NCBI GenBank assembly: GCA_965230215.1
Contig: CBDDKN010000001.1
Span: 620,001 to 684,000 of the forward strand
DNA: 64,000 nt
Reading direction: 5' to 3'
Source of the DNA: RFSX01 sp965230215
Lineage (GTDB): Bacteria > Bacteroidota > Bacteroidia > Chitinophagales > Saprospiraceae
Both the position numbers and the translations under genes were made by a program. Positions 56,429 to 64,000 of this stretch are shown piece after piece. The notes under the pieces are model-generated. The model saw only the letters and a program-made list of their open reading frames with translations. It was not told where the DNA came from and did not search any database. Numbering within the stretch: the first letter of the stretch is position 1; each line of letters starts with the position of its first letter.

Positions 56429-57181
56429 CTATCGGCCAACTTTAACAAACGACTTCTTATATGAATCATCTCTTGTCTGTACGACAAGAAAATACATGCC
56501 ATCATCTAATACACTTACATCAATTGATGATGTACCAGAGTTCATTTGTCCTAAATTCAATACTACTTGTCCAAGACCATTAAGAACATAAGCCTTGTTG
56601 TCTACATTTATATCATCCACTTCAATTTTGATGATGTCAAATGCTGGATTCGGACTAAGACTTAGCAGTGCTTCCTCATCAATGTCCTGAATTGAAGTTG
56701 GCAAGCTCACAGCTATTTTAATTTCACCAATACCTGCGCAATTAGCTTGATCATCCCAGGTTTGTAAGACTGTAATGACGAGTTTTCTGGCTGATATATT
56801 TCCTAGATCAAACCCTGCTGGCGAATTGTACTTCCAGGAGCCGGGAGCCTGATCAACATCCAATGGACCGATTGATTCCCAATCATTGCCATCTTCGGAG
56901 TAATCAATCAATATCTGTCTTACACCGTTACCGGTAGATCCCCAGACATTGTAATTCCAGATTTGGATGCTATCTAAAATGTAGGTATATCCCAAATCGT
57001 ATTCTAACCAGTGGTTAACGCCCCTCTGTGCTATGGGATTTTGAGATTCCGAACAAGAGAGCCATGATTGATTCTCAAATGGACTATGTGTATTCTCAAT
57101 GCATTGGCCAGACAAGGAATATGTCGAAACAGATAATAAAATGATTGCCAGTATATTTTTAATAGAATTCATTTGAATCAT
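56429..57181 (-). CDS. Secreted discoidin/F5-8C-like protein with T9SS type A sorting domain
   Basis: 250 residues. A signal peptide (MNSIKNILAIILLSVSTYSLSG) follows a two-ATG start; ATG 57172 may be the true start. Residues ~30-160 form a discoidin-like jelly-roll: HWLEYDLGYTYILDSIQIWNYN, VRQILIDYSEDGNDWESIG and ISARKLVITVLQTWDD, as in F5/8 type C carbohydrate-binding domains. The C-terminus (LSPNPAFDIIKIEVDD to YKKSFVKVGR) is a T9SS type A sorting domain. It is the last gene after the DUF1800-DUF1501 pair, 11 bp downstream. Confidence 0.83.
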   Translation of the reverse strand: MIQMNSIKNILAIILLSVSTYSLSGQCIENTHSPFENQSWLSCSESQNPIAQRGVNHWLEYDLGYTYILDSIQIWNYNVWGSTGNGVRQILIDYSEDGNDWESIGPLDVDQAPGSWKYNSPAGFDLGNISARKLVITVLQTWDDQANCAGIGEIKIAVSLPTSIQDIDEEALLSLSPNPAFDIIKIEVDDINVDNKAYVLNGLGQVVLNLGQMNSGTSSIDVSVLDDGMYFLVVQTRDDSYKKSFVKVGR

Positions 57182-57192
57182 GTTTGAATTAA

Positions 57193-58584
57193 TTAAATAA
57201 GAAATCCTAATGGTGCATTACCAGATGATACACTGTAGAAGTTTCCAATATTTGGAAGTACCAGAGCTAGGTCATTTGGGGATATTCCAAACCATAATGC
57301 TATCTCTGCAAAGTATTCGTCAGCACTGGTTGTTGGTGTAAGTATACCTCCTCCTAATTCCAAATCTGTTCCAAGGCTAAGTATTGGATAATTACCATAC
57401 ATCTCCTTACCCTTTACGGCACCACCCATCACAAGTGTATTCCCTCCCCATGCATGATCGGTACCGTTTCCATTGGAACTGAGTGTTCTTGCAAAATCAC
57501 TAATCGTAAATGTGGTCACACAATCGCTAATGCCCATTTCTTCTGTAGCTGTGTAAAATTCTGTAAGGGCAGCATCTAAGACAGTCATAAGGTCATTGTG
57601 ATTGTTTAGCAATTCATCATGATTATCGAAACCTCCAAAGTCGATAAAGAAAATTTGCCTTTTAGCGCCGAGCGTTTCCCTGGCTGCTATAGACTGGGCA
57701 ACCATTCTAAGGTTTTGAGACAAGTTTGAATTTGAAAACATCGTCAACAACGGATCGATACCATCTATCGCTGAATTAAACACTTCATTGCTGTCAATTG
57801 AACGCTTTAATGTTTGTCTGTAAGCATCTTTATACAAATCTTCATATTCACGATTAACCATATCGCTGATATCCTCTGTCATCATGCTAAGCATTGGATC
57901 TGGATTATTCCATCCTTCAATGGCCACGCCACCATCATTGTTAATAGAATATTCCACCACATCTTCACCTCTCTGAAAGATGTTGTTACCACCCAATGAT
58001 ATATTCATTGATACATCATCAGAACTATTCAAAGATTTGAGAATGTCAGCCATCTTTCCTCCCCATCCGGTATTCGTCCTGTCTTGAGGAAAGGCAGTTT
58101 GCCAATGCATCTGCTGATCAGAGTGTGATAGTAGTCCTAGTGGCAAATTAGCTGAACCATTTAGAATAGATGCTTTGTCAACGGGTTCTATCAGAGTGCC
58201 GACATTGGATACGAATGCGAGTTTGCCTGAATTGAACAACTGTTGCACTCCTGTCAACGCGGGGTGCAGTCCGTAAGATCGGCCATCAGTTGTATTAGGC
58301 TCAATCGGTAATAATTCATTTTGCATCAAAGCCTGGTTAGACCTGACAGCCGCGTACTCATTATATTCTGCATTGCTTCTCGGCACCAGCATATTGTAGG
58401 AATCATTCCCACCTGAAAGCAAGATGCATACGATGGCCTTATATTCATCTCCCAGCGCATTGCTGAATATCATATTATTCATGGCTTTAAGATTGATAAG
58501 GGACGAATACAAAGTAGTTGTACCCAAAGCCATACAAGGCATTGTGCCTAAAAATTTCCTTCTGCTATATTTATTATTAGACAT
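57193..58584 (-). CDS. DUF1501 domain-containing protein (Tat-exported)
   Basis: 463 residues. Twin-arginine signal YSRRKFLGTMPCMALG at the N-terminus. Body with the DUF1501 features: ILLSGGNDSYNMLVPRSN, SHSDQQMHWQ, TGWGGKMAD, FIDFGGFDNHDEL, FARTLSSNGNGTDHAWGG. DUF1501 proteins are sulfatase/alkaline-phosphatase-fold relatives, exported in folded form through Tat. No reaction has been assigned. It starts 6 bp after the DUF1800 stop, in one transcription unit. Confidence 0.93.
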   Translation of the reverse strand: MSNNKYSRRKFLGTMPCMALGTTTLYSSLINLKAMNNMIFSNALGDEYKAIVCILLSGGNDSYNMLVPRSNAEYNEYAAVRSNQALMQNELLPIEPNTTDGRSYGLHPALTGVQQLFNSGKLAFVSNVGTLIEPVDKASILNGSANLPLGLLSHSDQQMHWQTAFPQDRTNTGWGGKMADILKSLNSSDDVSMNISLGGNNIFQRGEDVVEYSINNDGGVAIEGWNNPDPMLSMMTEDISDMVNREYEDLYKDAYRQTLKRSIDSNEVFNSAIDGIDPLLTMFSNSNLSQNLRMVAQSIAARETLGAKRQIFFIDFGGFDNHDELLNNHNDLMTVLDAALTEFYTATEEMGISDCVTTFTISDFARTLSSNGNGTDHAWGGNTLVMGGAVKGKEMYGNYPILSLGTDLELGGGILTPTTSADEYFAEIALWFGISPNDLALVLPNIGNFYSVSSGNAPLGFLI

Positions 58585-58590
58585 TATTTC

Positions 58591-60414
58591 TTATTTCATT
58601 ATTATATAATCAGGATTGATCATGGTCATGAATAACGCATAGTTCGATTTATCGAACGGATTCAGAACGTTATCTGGTTCAATGGATTCCAGGATCGAAG
58701 ATCTTGTTTCATCTGAAAGCATTCCGTTAGCAAGTAAGATGTCCAGATAATCAATAAGCTGTTCCGGCGTATATCCCAATTCAAGCCACAATGCATCTGT
58801 CAATTCAGCCTCGTAGAATTCCTGATCTTCTACATAAGGAATCAGGAAAGCTTCATTTAAGACATTAGGCAAACGTATGTTATATCTATCGAATAGATAA
58901 TCTCTCATCAACGCGATGAGCATAAAGTTTACATAGTTGGAAGATGTGGATGAATTTAATATCTGAAACTCAGGACCGACTATATCATAGTATGCGAATT
59001 CTGAATCAGGCACATAATCAGGCCTGTAGAAATTAAATACAGTTGGAGAGGACATTGGATGTTGTGCTGTAAAATCCTGATAGAAGAAGCCAGAATTCCA
59101 GAAAACTTCGCTTTCTGCATCTGCCTTAAGTCCCAACATCATTTGCGTATATCTGAGGATTGGTGGTCTAAGTTGCCCGTTATCTGGGTCCCCAAACCAA
59201 TAGCAATCCATCGCTTCAGGATCTAGAAATATAGCCTTAACCACCGCTTTTAAATCACCGCGTACTCCATTTCCATTATCAGCAAATATTCTGGATATAC
59301 GCTCTATATATTCAGGGCTCGGGTTGGATTTAACAAGCCTTTGAATCAATCTGTAAGAAAGAAATGGGCCTACATTATCGTGATTAAAAAGATGTTTTAC
59401 AGCCAATTCGATATCCTCCATTCCTGTAGATCCATCGATCGTATAATTTCCTACAATGGTCTTCGGTCCTGGCTCATGCCACTCTTCGTACATCGCCATA
59501 GGATCAAGCAAAGAGTATCGGCCAAAGTTTCTTCCGAACTGAACCGGTCGATTATCATTTTCATCAGCCCAGGCACTGCCACTTAATCCGGTAAACACTT
59601 TGGCCAAACCTTTTATATCATCATTATCATAAGTAGGAATCCACAAGCCACTTTGAGGATCGAGCTTTCTGCTACCATCAGCATTGAGTTCATATAATCC
59701 GATTGTAAATAATTGCATAATCTCCCGCGCATAATTTTCATCAGGATGAATATTTAATTCCTCAATCGTTCTGTAATTATTAATGTGACTCAGATAAAAG
59801 CCCATGCTTGGGTTAAGGGTCACATCCATCAGCAAGTCTTCATAGTTGCCAAATGCATGATTACTGAGTATGTCATAATATGCAGCCAGCCCATGTGGAA
59901 AATTAATGAGGCCTGAGTTATCTGAAATAACAAGGATTTCGCTTAAAGCCAGAGCAATCCTTTGTCTTAATTTATCAGGTGAGCGCATGGCATTATCCCA
60001 CCATGCATATCTAAACATGGCCGGATTTAACACAAAAACATTATTACATTGATCCTCTCCAAGTGACTCAATGCAATAATCATACAGCAAGAGGATGTTC
60101 TCAATAGTAGGTTCTGCATAGAGGCTGGATTCAATTTCAAATTGTTCGTCCAACCAGGCTTCGTATCCAACTTCAGTCAAATATTGAATATCTTCAATCG
60201 TAGCACCCAATGTGGCATGCGCAAGAAAACGAGAAGCAGCTTGCGTTTCCAGATCTAATCCTGAACCATCAAGACTTGCAATTGCGTTTGAGGCAGGGTC
60301 ACTTGAATTAACAGAAATACCCTGTATGTTTCCCGCTCCTACGTAATCCGAGTACTGTGCGTTTGCTGAAAAGAAAAAAGTGATTGAACAAAGAAATGCG
60401 TATACTTTCTTCAT
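58591..60414 (-). CDS. DUF1800 domain-containing secreted protein
   Basis: 607 residues. Signal peptide MKKVYAFLCSITFFFSANAQ. The DUF1800 signature is visible: ARFLAHATLGATIEDI-type opening (here SRFLAHATLGATIEDI), RQRIALALSEILVIS, YYDILSNHAFGNYEDLLMDVTLNPSMGFYLS and DENYAREIMQLFTIGLYELN. It is commonly encoded next to DUF1501, as here. Function is unknown; both are envelope or extracellular proteins. First gene of the trio. Confidence 0.93.
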   Translation of the reverse strand: MKKVYAFLCSITFFFSANAQYSDYVGAGNIQGISVNSSDPASNAIASLDGSGLDLETQAASRFLAHATLGATIEDIQYLTEVGYEAWLDEQFEIESSLYAEPTIENILLLYDYCIESLGEDQCNNVFVLNPAMFRYAWWDNAMRSPDKLRQRIALALSEILVISDNSGLINFPHGLAAYYDILSNHAFGNYEDLLMDVTLNPSMGFYLSHINNYRTIEELNIHPDENYAREIMQLFTIGLYELNADGSRKLDPQSGLWIPTYDNDDIKGLAKVFTGLSGSAWADENDNRPVQFGRNFGRYSLLDPMAMYEEWHEPGPKTIVGNYTIDGSTGMEDIELAVKHLFNHDNVGPFLSYRLIQRLVKSNPSPEYIERISRIFADNGNGVRGDLKAVVKAIFLDPEAMDCYWFGDPDNGQLRPPILRYTQMMLGLKADAESEVFWNSGFFYQDFTAQHPMSSPTVFNFYRPDYVPDSEFAYYDIVGPEFQILNSSTSSNYVNFMLIALMRDYLFDRYNIRLPNVLNEAFLIPYVEDQEFYEAELTDALWLELGYTPEQLIDYLDILLANGMLSDETRSSILESIEPDNVLNPFDKSNYALFMTMINPDYIIMK

Positions 60415-60550
60415 AGTAGAAAATTATAAGATAATAGAAATTGTATATAAGATAATACTAAACTGATTCAAATACAGCGCTTTAACGCCATCTTATTGTC
60501 AGTCTAACATATCCATAACGCTAAATTGGACTGTGAAGTAACACTTGGGT

Positions 60551-61129
60551 TTAATTTTCTTTGTAATTTTTTTTGAGTTGGACGATCATTTCAATTTCAC
60601 AGGCAATATTTCTTGGCAATGAAGCCATGCCTACAGCAGCACGCGCATGTTTGCCAGATTCTCCAAATACTTCCACCATTAGATCTGAATACCCATTAAT
60701 TACTTCGGGATGTTGCTCAAAATCATCCGTAGCATTAACCATCCCACGGACCTTGACTATTCTTTTGATATGATCAAGACTGCCCAGTTCATTTTTCAAA
60801 ACTGAAAGTTGCATAATAGCTACCCTCCTAGCAGCATCGTAACCCTGTTCTACAGTCAAATCTTTACCGAGCTTGCCTTTTATATATTCACCATTATCAT
60901 CTTTGGGGCCTTTGCCTGCAAGGAATACCAAATCCCCTGCTACAACCAGGTTAACATAGTTGGCAATAGGTGATGATATTTTAGGCAATTCAATCCCTAA
61001 GCTATCTACCCTGTTGTCGATGATATTAATAGATAGTTCATCGGTTTTAGGTGCAGAATTTTCAGTTTGACATGAGTAAAGTACTAAACATATTAAGATT
61101 GGGGAGAATAAATAATGGCTAAGTTTCAT
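60551..61129 (-). CDS. RidA (YjgF/UK114) family protein with lipoprotein signal
   Basis: 192 residues. A lipobox ends at Cys20 (LVLYSC), then a ~40-residue linker, then a full RidA fold (60-188) with the conserved Arg163 (HARAAVG) and the C-terminal IACEIEMIV strand. RidA deaminates reactive enamines/imines as a trimer in the cytoplasm; a lipoprotein form in the envelope is unusual. It follows the cupin gene by 6 bp in the CoA-transferase operon. Confidence 0.88.
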   Translation of the reverse strand: MKLSHYLFSPILICLVLYSCQTENSAPKTDELSINIIDNRVDSLGIELPKISSPIANYVNLVVAGDLVFLAGKGPKDDNGEYIKGKLGKDLTVEQGYDAARRVAIMQLSVLKNELGSLDHIKRIVKVRGMVNATDDFEQHPEVINGYSDLMVEVFGESGKHARAAVGMASLPRNIACEIEMIVQLKKNYKEN

Positions 61130-61135
61130 TGGAGT

Positions 61136-61501
61136 TTATTTTTGTTCCTCAATGGATTTAGTAATATCAGATATGAGCTCACCGGTATGTTTGGTTGTTT
61201 TGGCCTCAATCAACATTATATGGCATTCATTTTCAGCTGATACACGATGTACAATGCCTTTGGGCACCAAATACACATCTCCCCTTTCTAAAATAATGGC
61301 GTCTTGATTCTCGATCTCCATTTTTAGTTTGCCGGAAATAATGATAAAACACTCGTCTTCTTTTTCATGGGCATGCCATGGTAAATCATCACCTTTTATT
61401 TTGGCTAACTTCACATACGAGTGATCAACTTCCGAAATGATTTTGGGAGAAAAATAATCAGTAATGCTTTCAAGTGTATTGTATATGTTTTTCTTTGTCA
61501 T
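61136..61501 (-). CDS. Cupin domain-containing protein
   Basis: 121 residues. Cupin motif 1 is WHAHEKEDECFIIISGKLKM (His-x-His, Glu ligands) and motif 2 is DVYLVPKGIVHRVSAENE with the second metal His. A small monodomain cupin, often a metal-dependent isomerase, epimerase or thiol dioxygenase-like enzyme, or a simple binder. It starts 1 bp after the CoA-transferase stop. Confidence 0.9.
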   Translation of the reverse strand: MTKKNIYNTLESITDYFSPKIISEVDHSYVKLAKIKGDDLPWHAHEKEDECFIIISGKLKMEIENQDAIILERGDVYLVPKGIVHRVSAENECHIMLIEAKTTKHTGELISDITKSIEEQK

Positions 61502-61502
61502 T

Positions 61503-62546
61503 TTATATATATGCTGTTTTCGGTCTTATTGTATATTGATCTTCAATTACAGATTCTATTAAACATTCTTTCGCTTCATCACTTGATAAGCAATCTGCAA
61601 TATTCATTACTGGACTAAATGGTATACCTTTTTCTTTAAGTTGCACCTCCCAATACGATAGGGGTTGTTCAATGAATGCTTTTTTTAGAATATCATTCAG
61701 TTCTTTGCGCTGCATCAGTCTTTCCTGGTTGCTCACGAACCGTTCCTCTGGTATATCGATCAGTAATCTAAGTTGATCAAACTGCCGGTCGGTGCCAACT
61801 GCGAGCATGACATATTCATTGTCAGAGGTTTTAAATGTATCCCCGTAAGGTGCAATGTTGGGGTGCTGACTACCCATTCTTTGGGCGACTTTGCCAACCA
61901 TGAGGTAATTTGTAGCTTGATTGACCAGGGAAGCCAATGCTGCTTGGTATAATGATATGCTAATAAACTTTCCGGTTCCATGTTTCTGTTTTTCTAACAT
62001 GGCACATAGAATGGCTTCTTTTAAATGATGGGCAGCAAGTATATCTATGATGGCTACAGGAATTTTACATGGAGAACCATCCGCATCACCTGTCATGGAC
62101 ATAAATCCTGTTTCAGCTTGCAATACCATGTCAAAAGCTGGTCGGGGCTCGGATTCCCCATAGCCGGAAAGTGACGCATAAATGATATCCGATTTAATAT
62201 GCTTCAAGCTTTTGTAATCAAGTCTCAGCTTCTGAGCAGATCCCGGTTTATAATTCACAATAACCACATCTGACTGCTTGACCAAATCAATTACCTTATC
62301 ATAATCATCATTGTCTTTCAAATCAAGAAAAAGTGATTCCTTACCGTAATTGGCAGAAGCATAATAGGCCGATATACTTGATTCTGAGTCTTCCTCACTT
62401 AGTTTCCAGGAACGTGTCATATCACCTCCTGTTTTCTTATTCTCTATCTTATATACCTTAGCTCCAAGCTCTGCGAAGAAACTTCCCACGAGAGGGCCCG
62501 CCAAAACAGAGGCCAGCTCTAACACAACTAAATCTTTAAATATCAT
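61503..62546 (-). CDS. CoA transferase, CaiB/BaiF (family III)
   Basis: 347 residues from the ATG at 62546; an in-frame TTG at 62555 would add three residues. Family III pattern: DLVVLELASVLAGPLVGSFFAELGAKVYKIE at the N-terminus, SDVVIVNYKPGSAQKLRLDYKSLKHIKSDIIYASLSGYG, and QAETGFMSMTGDADGSPCKIPVAIIDILAAHHL. These enzymes move CoA between acids, as in carnitine, oxalate or bile-acid metabolism. The acid is unknown here. Upstream lies an alpha/beta hydrolase, downstream a cupin and RidA. Confidence 0.93.
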   Translation of the reverse strand: MIFKDLVVLELASVLAGPLVGSFFAELGAKVYKIENKKTGGDMTRSWKLSEEDSESSISAYYASANYGKESLFLDLKDNDDYDKVIDLVKQSDVVIVNYKPGSAQKLRLDYKSLKHIKSDIIYASLSGYGESEPRPAFDMVLQAETGFMSMTGDADGSPCKIPVAIIDILAAHHLKEAILCAMLEKQKHGTGKFISISLYQAALASLVNQATNYLMVGKVAQRMGSQHPNIAPYGDTFKTSDNEYVMLAVGTDRQFDQLRLLIDIPEERFVSNQERLMQRKELNDILKKAFIEQPLSYWEVQLKEKGIPFSPVMNIADCLSSDEAKECLIESVIEDQYTIRPKTAYI

Positions 62547-62624
62547 AGGCTTCAATGTTCAGATGGATAGCATCTGAATGAAGATAGAAAATAGCATGAT
62601 GAAAGAAAAATTAATCGTCCAGGC

Positions 62625-63404
62625 TTAGCTGTTTTTTTGGATGAAGCTAATGGACTGCGTATTGAAGGCCATCGGCCTTTCCACATTTACCACATGTCCG
62701 CACTGTTCTATTACGAAAAGCTCGGATTTACTTTCTTGCTGTACAAGCTTTGAAATCGATGGCAGAAACATATAATCCTCTGAACCCATGATATAGAACG
62801 TGGAGATGCCGCAATCATTGAGTCTGAACATTTTCAACAATGGATTTACCTGAGAGACCAGTGAAAACCATCTTTTGAATTCTCTTTGATATAATTTTTT
62901 AGCCTCCCTCACAAAGAGGTTTCTTGATTCTCTGTGTTTTTTCTTGGGCATTATAATGAATGCCAGAAATTTGTACAATATCAGATATGGAAGGATAGAC
63001 TTAAGCATATCTCCAATATGCATAAGGAACTGTCCTCTCAGGTTGAGTTTCATAACAGCTCCCCCCAATACCATTGACTGAATGCGATTAGGGTATCGAA
63101 CAGCCAATTCTCTGATGATTATAGTTCCCAATGAAATACCGACAAAATGGGATTTTTTGATTTTCAAATAATCCAATACTTCAATGATATCATCACCTAT
63201 CGTTTCGAAAGTATATTGTTTGATCTTTTCATAAAGGGGTTTTTTAGACTTGCCGTGTCCCCTTAAGTCCAGCAACAGAACGTTGAAATTGGACTTGAAT
63301 TCTCTGACCTGCTTAAACCAAATACTACTGCTGCCTCCAGCACCATGCACAAATGTGACCCAAGGTGCATCCGAGTCTAATTCATATGTAGTATAATGAA
63401 GCAT
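62625..63404 (-). CDS. Alpha/beta hydrolase
   Basis: 259 residues. Oxyanion region VHGAGGSS, nucleophile S91 in GISLGT (GxSxG), acid Asp in YIMGSEDYMF and catalytic His in EQCGHVVNVE. The LRGHGKSKKP motif after the first strand is typical of ester or C-C bond hydrolases of aromatic-acid type. Substrate unknown. It lies 78 bp upstream of the CoA transferase, probably the first gene of that operon. Confidence 0.9.
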   Translation of the reverse strand: MLHYTTYELDSDAPWVTFVHGAGGSSSIWFKQVREFKSNFNVLLLDLRGHGKSKKPLYEKIKQYTFETIGDDIIEVLDYLKIKKSHFVGISLGTIIIRELAVRYPNRIQSMVLGGAVMKLNLRGQFLMHIGDMLKSILPYLILYKFLAFIIMPKKKHRESRNLFVREAKKLYQREFKRWFSLVSQVNPLLKMFRLNDCGISTFYIMGSEDYMFLPSISKLVQQESKSELFVIEQCGHVVNVERPMAFNTQSISFIQKNS

Positions 63405-63717
63405 GTCTCTATAACAACGGATTTATCATCAATGTTGTAAAGGAACAAAGGTATGATTTATTTGTATCTAAGAGTTGCTAGCTTTATTCTCTCCATTAGA
63501 ATATTTTTTAATCTGAGAAATGGAGAGTCAAAAGAAAACCCCGCCTGATTTCTCAGACGGGGTTAATGTATTTGATTATTTACATACAGTCACCATTCAA
63601 ACGCCTGAGGTTTTGTTAAAATGGTGATGATGCTGTAATGTTGTTATCATAATTAAACTCAAAATTATCAATCTATTTTTAGAAACATGAAACAATCGAT
63701 TATGTTTTAAAAAAAAA
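63405..63717. other. Intergenic region, no gene seen
   Basis: About 310 bp between the alpha/beta hydrolase and the lipocalin-like ORF. It contains the hairpin at 63529-63564 and an 8-bp inverted repeat TCACCATT/AATGGTGA at 63590-63627; otherwise AT-rich with no coding signal. Confidence 0.5.
63529..63564 (-). terminator. Probable terminator of the lipocalin-like gene
   Basis: AACCCCG/CGGGGTT with inner CTGA/TCAG forms a GC-rich stem; on the minus strand it is followed by TTTTCTTTT. It lies ~150 bp after the minus-strand stop at 63718. Confidence 0.65.
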
Positions 63718-64000
63718 TTAATTTCTTTTTACGAGAATAACTTCCTCCAAATATCCAGCTCTGTTCATTTCAAAAATCATAGTATCCTTACTCAGCTGGG
63801 TTATCCTGACTTTCTTTTCAGCTTTGCCCGTTTCTACAGTATGCAGATATTCGCCAGCTATCCAGTATTTCCCCTTTTCAAGTTCAGTACCATAGTCAAG
63901 CACATACTCGCCATCATCAGCAAATTCAAAACTCAAGGTGTTATTGATTTTTTGACCGCTATCGAGTTGGGTCCATTCGACACTATCCCAATTCCCAAGT
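63718..64000 (-). CDS. Lipocalin-like domain protein, 5' end outside the window
   Basis: The minus-strand frame is open through the window end (LGNWDSVEWTQLDSG... before the first TTG), so the start is beyond 64000. The ~94 visible residues give strands LSFEFADDGEYVLDYG, GKYWIAGEYLH and VRITQLSKDTMIFEMN, as in lipocalin-like (DUF-type) small secreted Bacteroidota proteins. Too little is visible for a firm family. Confidence 0.6.
   Translation of the reverse strand, partial: LGNWDSVEWTQLDSGQKINNTLSFEFADDGEYVLDYGTELEKGKYWIAGEYLHTVETGKAEKKVRITQLSKDTMIFEMNRAGYLEEVILVKRN

Noticed and set aside
63590..63627. Inverted repeat TCACCATT/AATGGTGA
   Set aside because: Only 8 bp arms with a long loop and no T-run; likely chance.
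1..64000. CRISPR arrays, prophage, insertion sequences or defence islands
   Set aside because: No regularly spaced repeats, transposase, integrase, capsid or known defence genes were seen on either strand.

Overview
The window looks like chromosomal DNA of a free-living Bacteroidota bacterium, probably of the Saprospiria/Cytophagia type; I cannot place it further. Three large secreted proteins end in type IX secretion (T9SS) type A sorting domains. There are many Bacteroidota-type families: outer-membrane beta-barrel proteins, DUF4412, DUF1501/DUF1800, TIGR03643 and a 7TM-HD protein. Shine-Dalgarno sites are mostly weak, and TTG and GTG starts are common. No phage, transposase, integrase or CRISPR array is visible.

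Layout. 1-2.3 kb: the 3' part of a glycosyltransferase, a MazG-like pyrophosphohydrolase and a hypothetical lipoprotein. 2.3-9.9 kb: an ECF sigma factor overlapping a TM-anchored beta-barrel protein, an amphipathic 22-residue-repeat protein, a coiled-coil protein, small hypotheticals and a homologue of the tRNA-queuosine mannosyltransferase. 10-23.4 kb: housekeeping genes (exonuclease, acyltransferase, engB, smc, prolyl oligopeptidase, glycosyltransferase, recQ). 23.5-33.5 kb: subtilase, M1 peptidase, CPBP protease, DUF6580 protein, a frameshifted 7TM-HD phosphodiesterase, corrinoid adenosyltransferase, ABC ATPase, gatC, deoxynucleoside kinase and the yggS-type PLP protein. 33.5-42.6 kb: a VCBS-repeat T9SS protein, an HtrA protease, OsmC, and a 1474-residue protein with ten fasciclin domains and a T9SS tail.

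42.7-50.4 kb: a compact four-gene sugar locus on the minus strand. It holds a GPH-type symporter, a GH17-like lipoprotein, a large cytoplasmic GH94/149/161-like phosphorylase and a clan GH-A lipoprotein. I read it as a beta-1,3-glucan (laminarin-type) phosphorolysis pathway without SusC/SusD. This is the best candidate for an under-described system here. A tRNA-Arg(ACG) with its own terminator follows at 50.5 kb.

50.8-64 kb: a secreted hypothetical, a PhoD-like phosphatase, a frameshifted photolyase/cryptochrome next to an aldehyde dehydrogenase and a TIGR03643 protein, a secreted DUF1800/DUF1501/discoidin-like trio, a small operon (alpha/beta hydrolase, CaiB-type CoA-transferase, cupin, lipoprotein RidA), and a lipocalin-like ORF cut by the window end.

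Two genes (7TM-HD and photolyase) are each broken by one indel in a short repeat. Either these are assembly/sequencing errors or the genes are recently inactivated or phase-variable. Functions are assigned from motifs read by eye; no database search was run.
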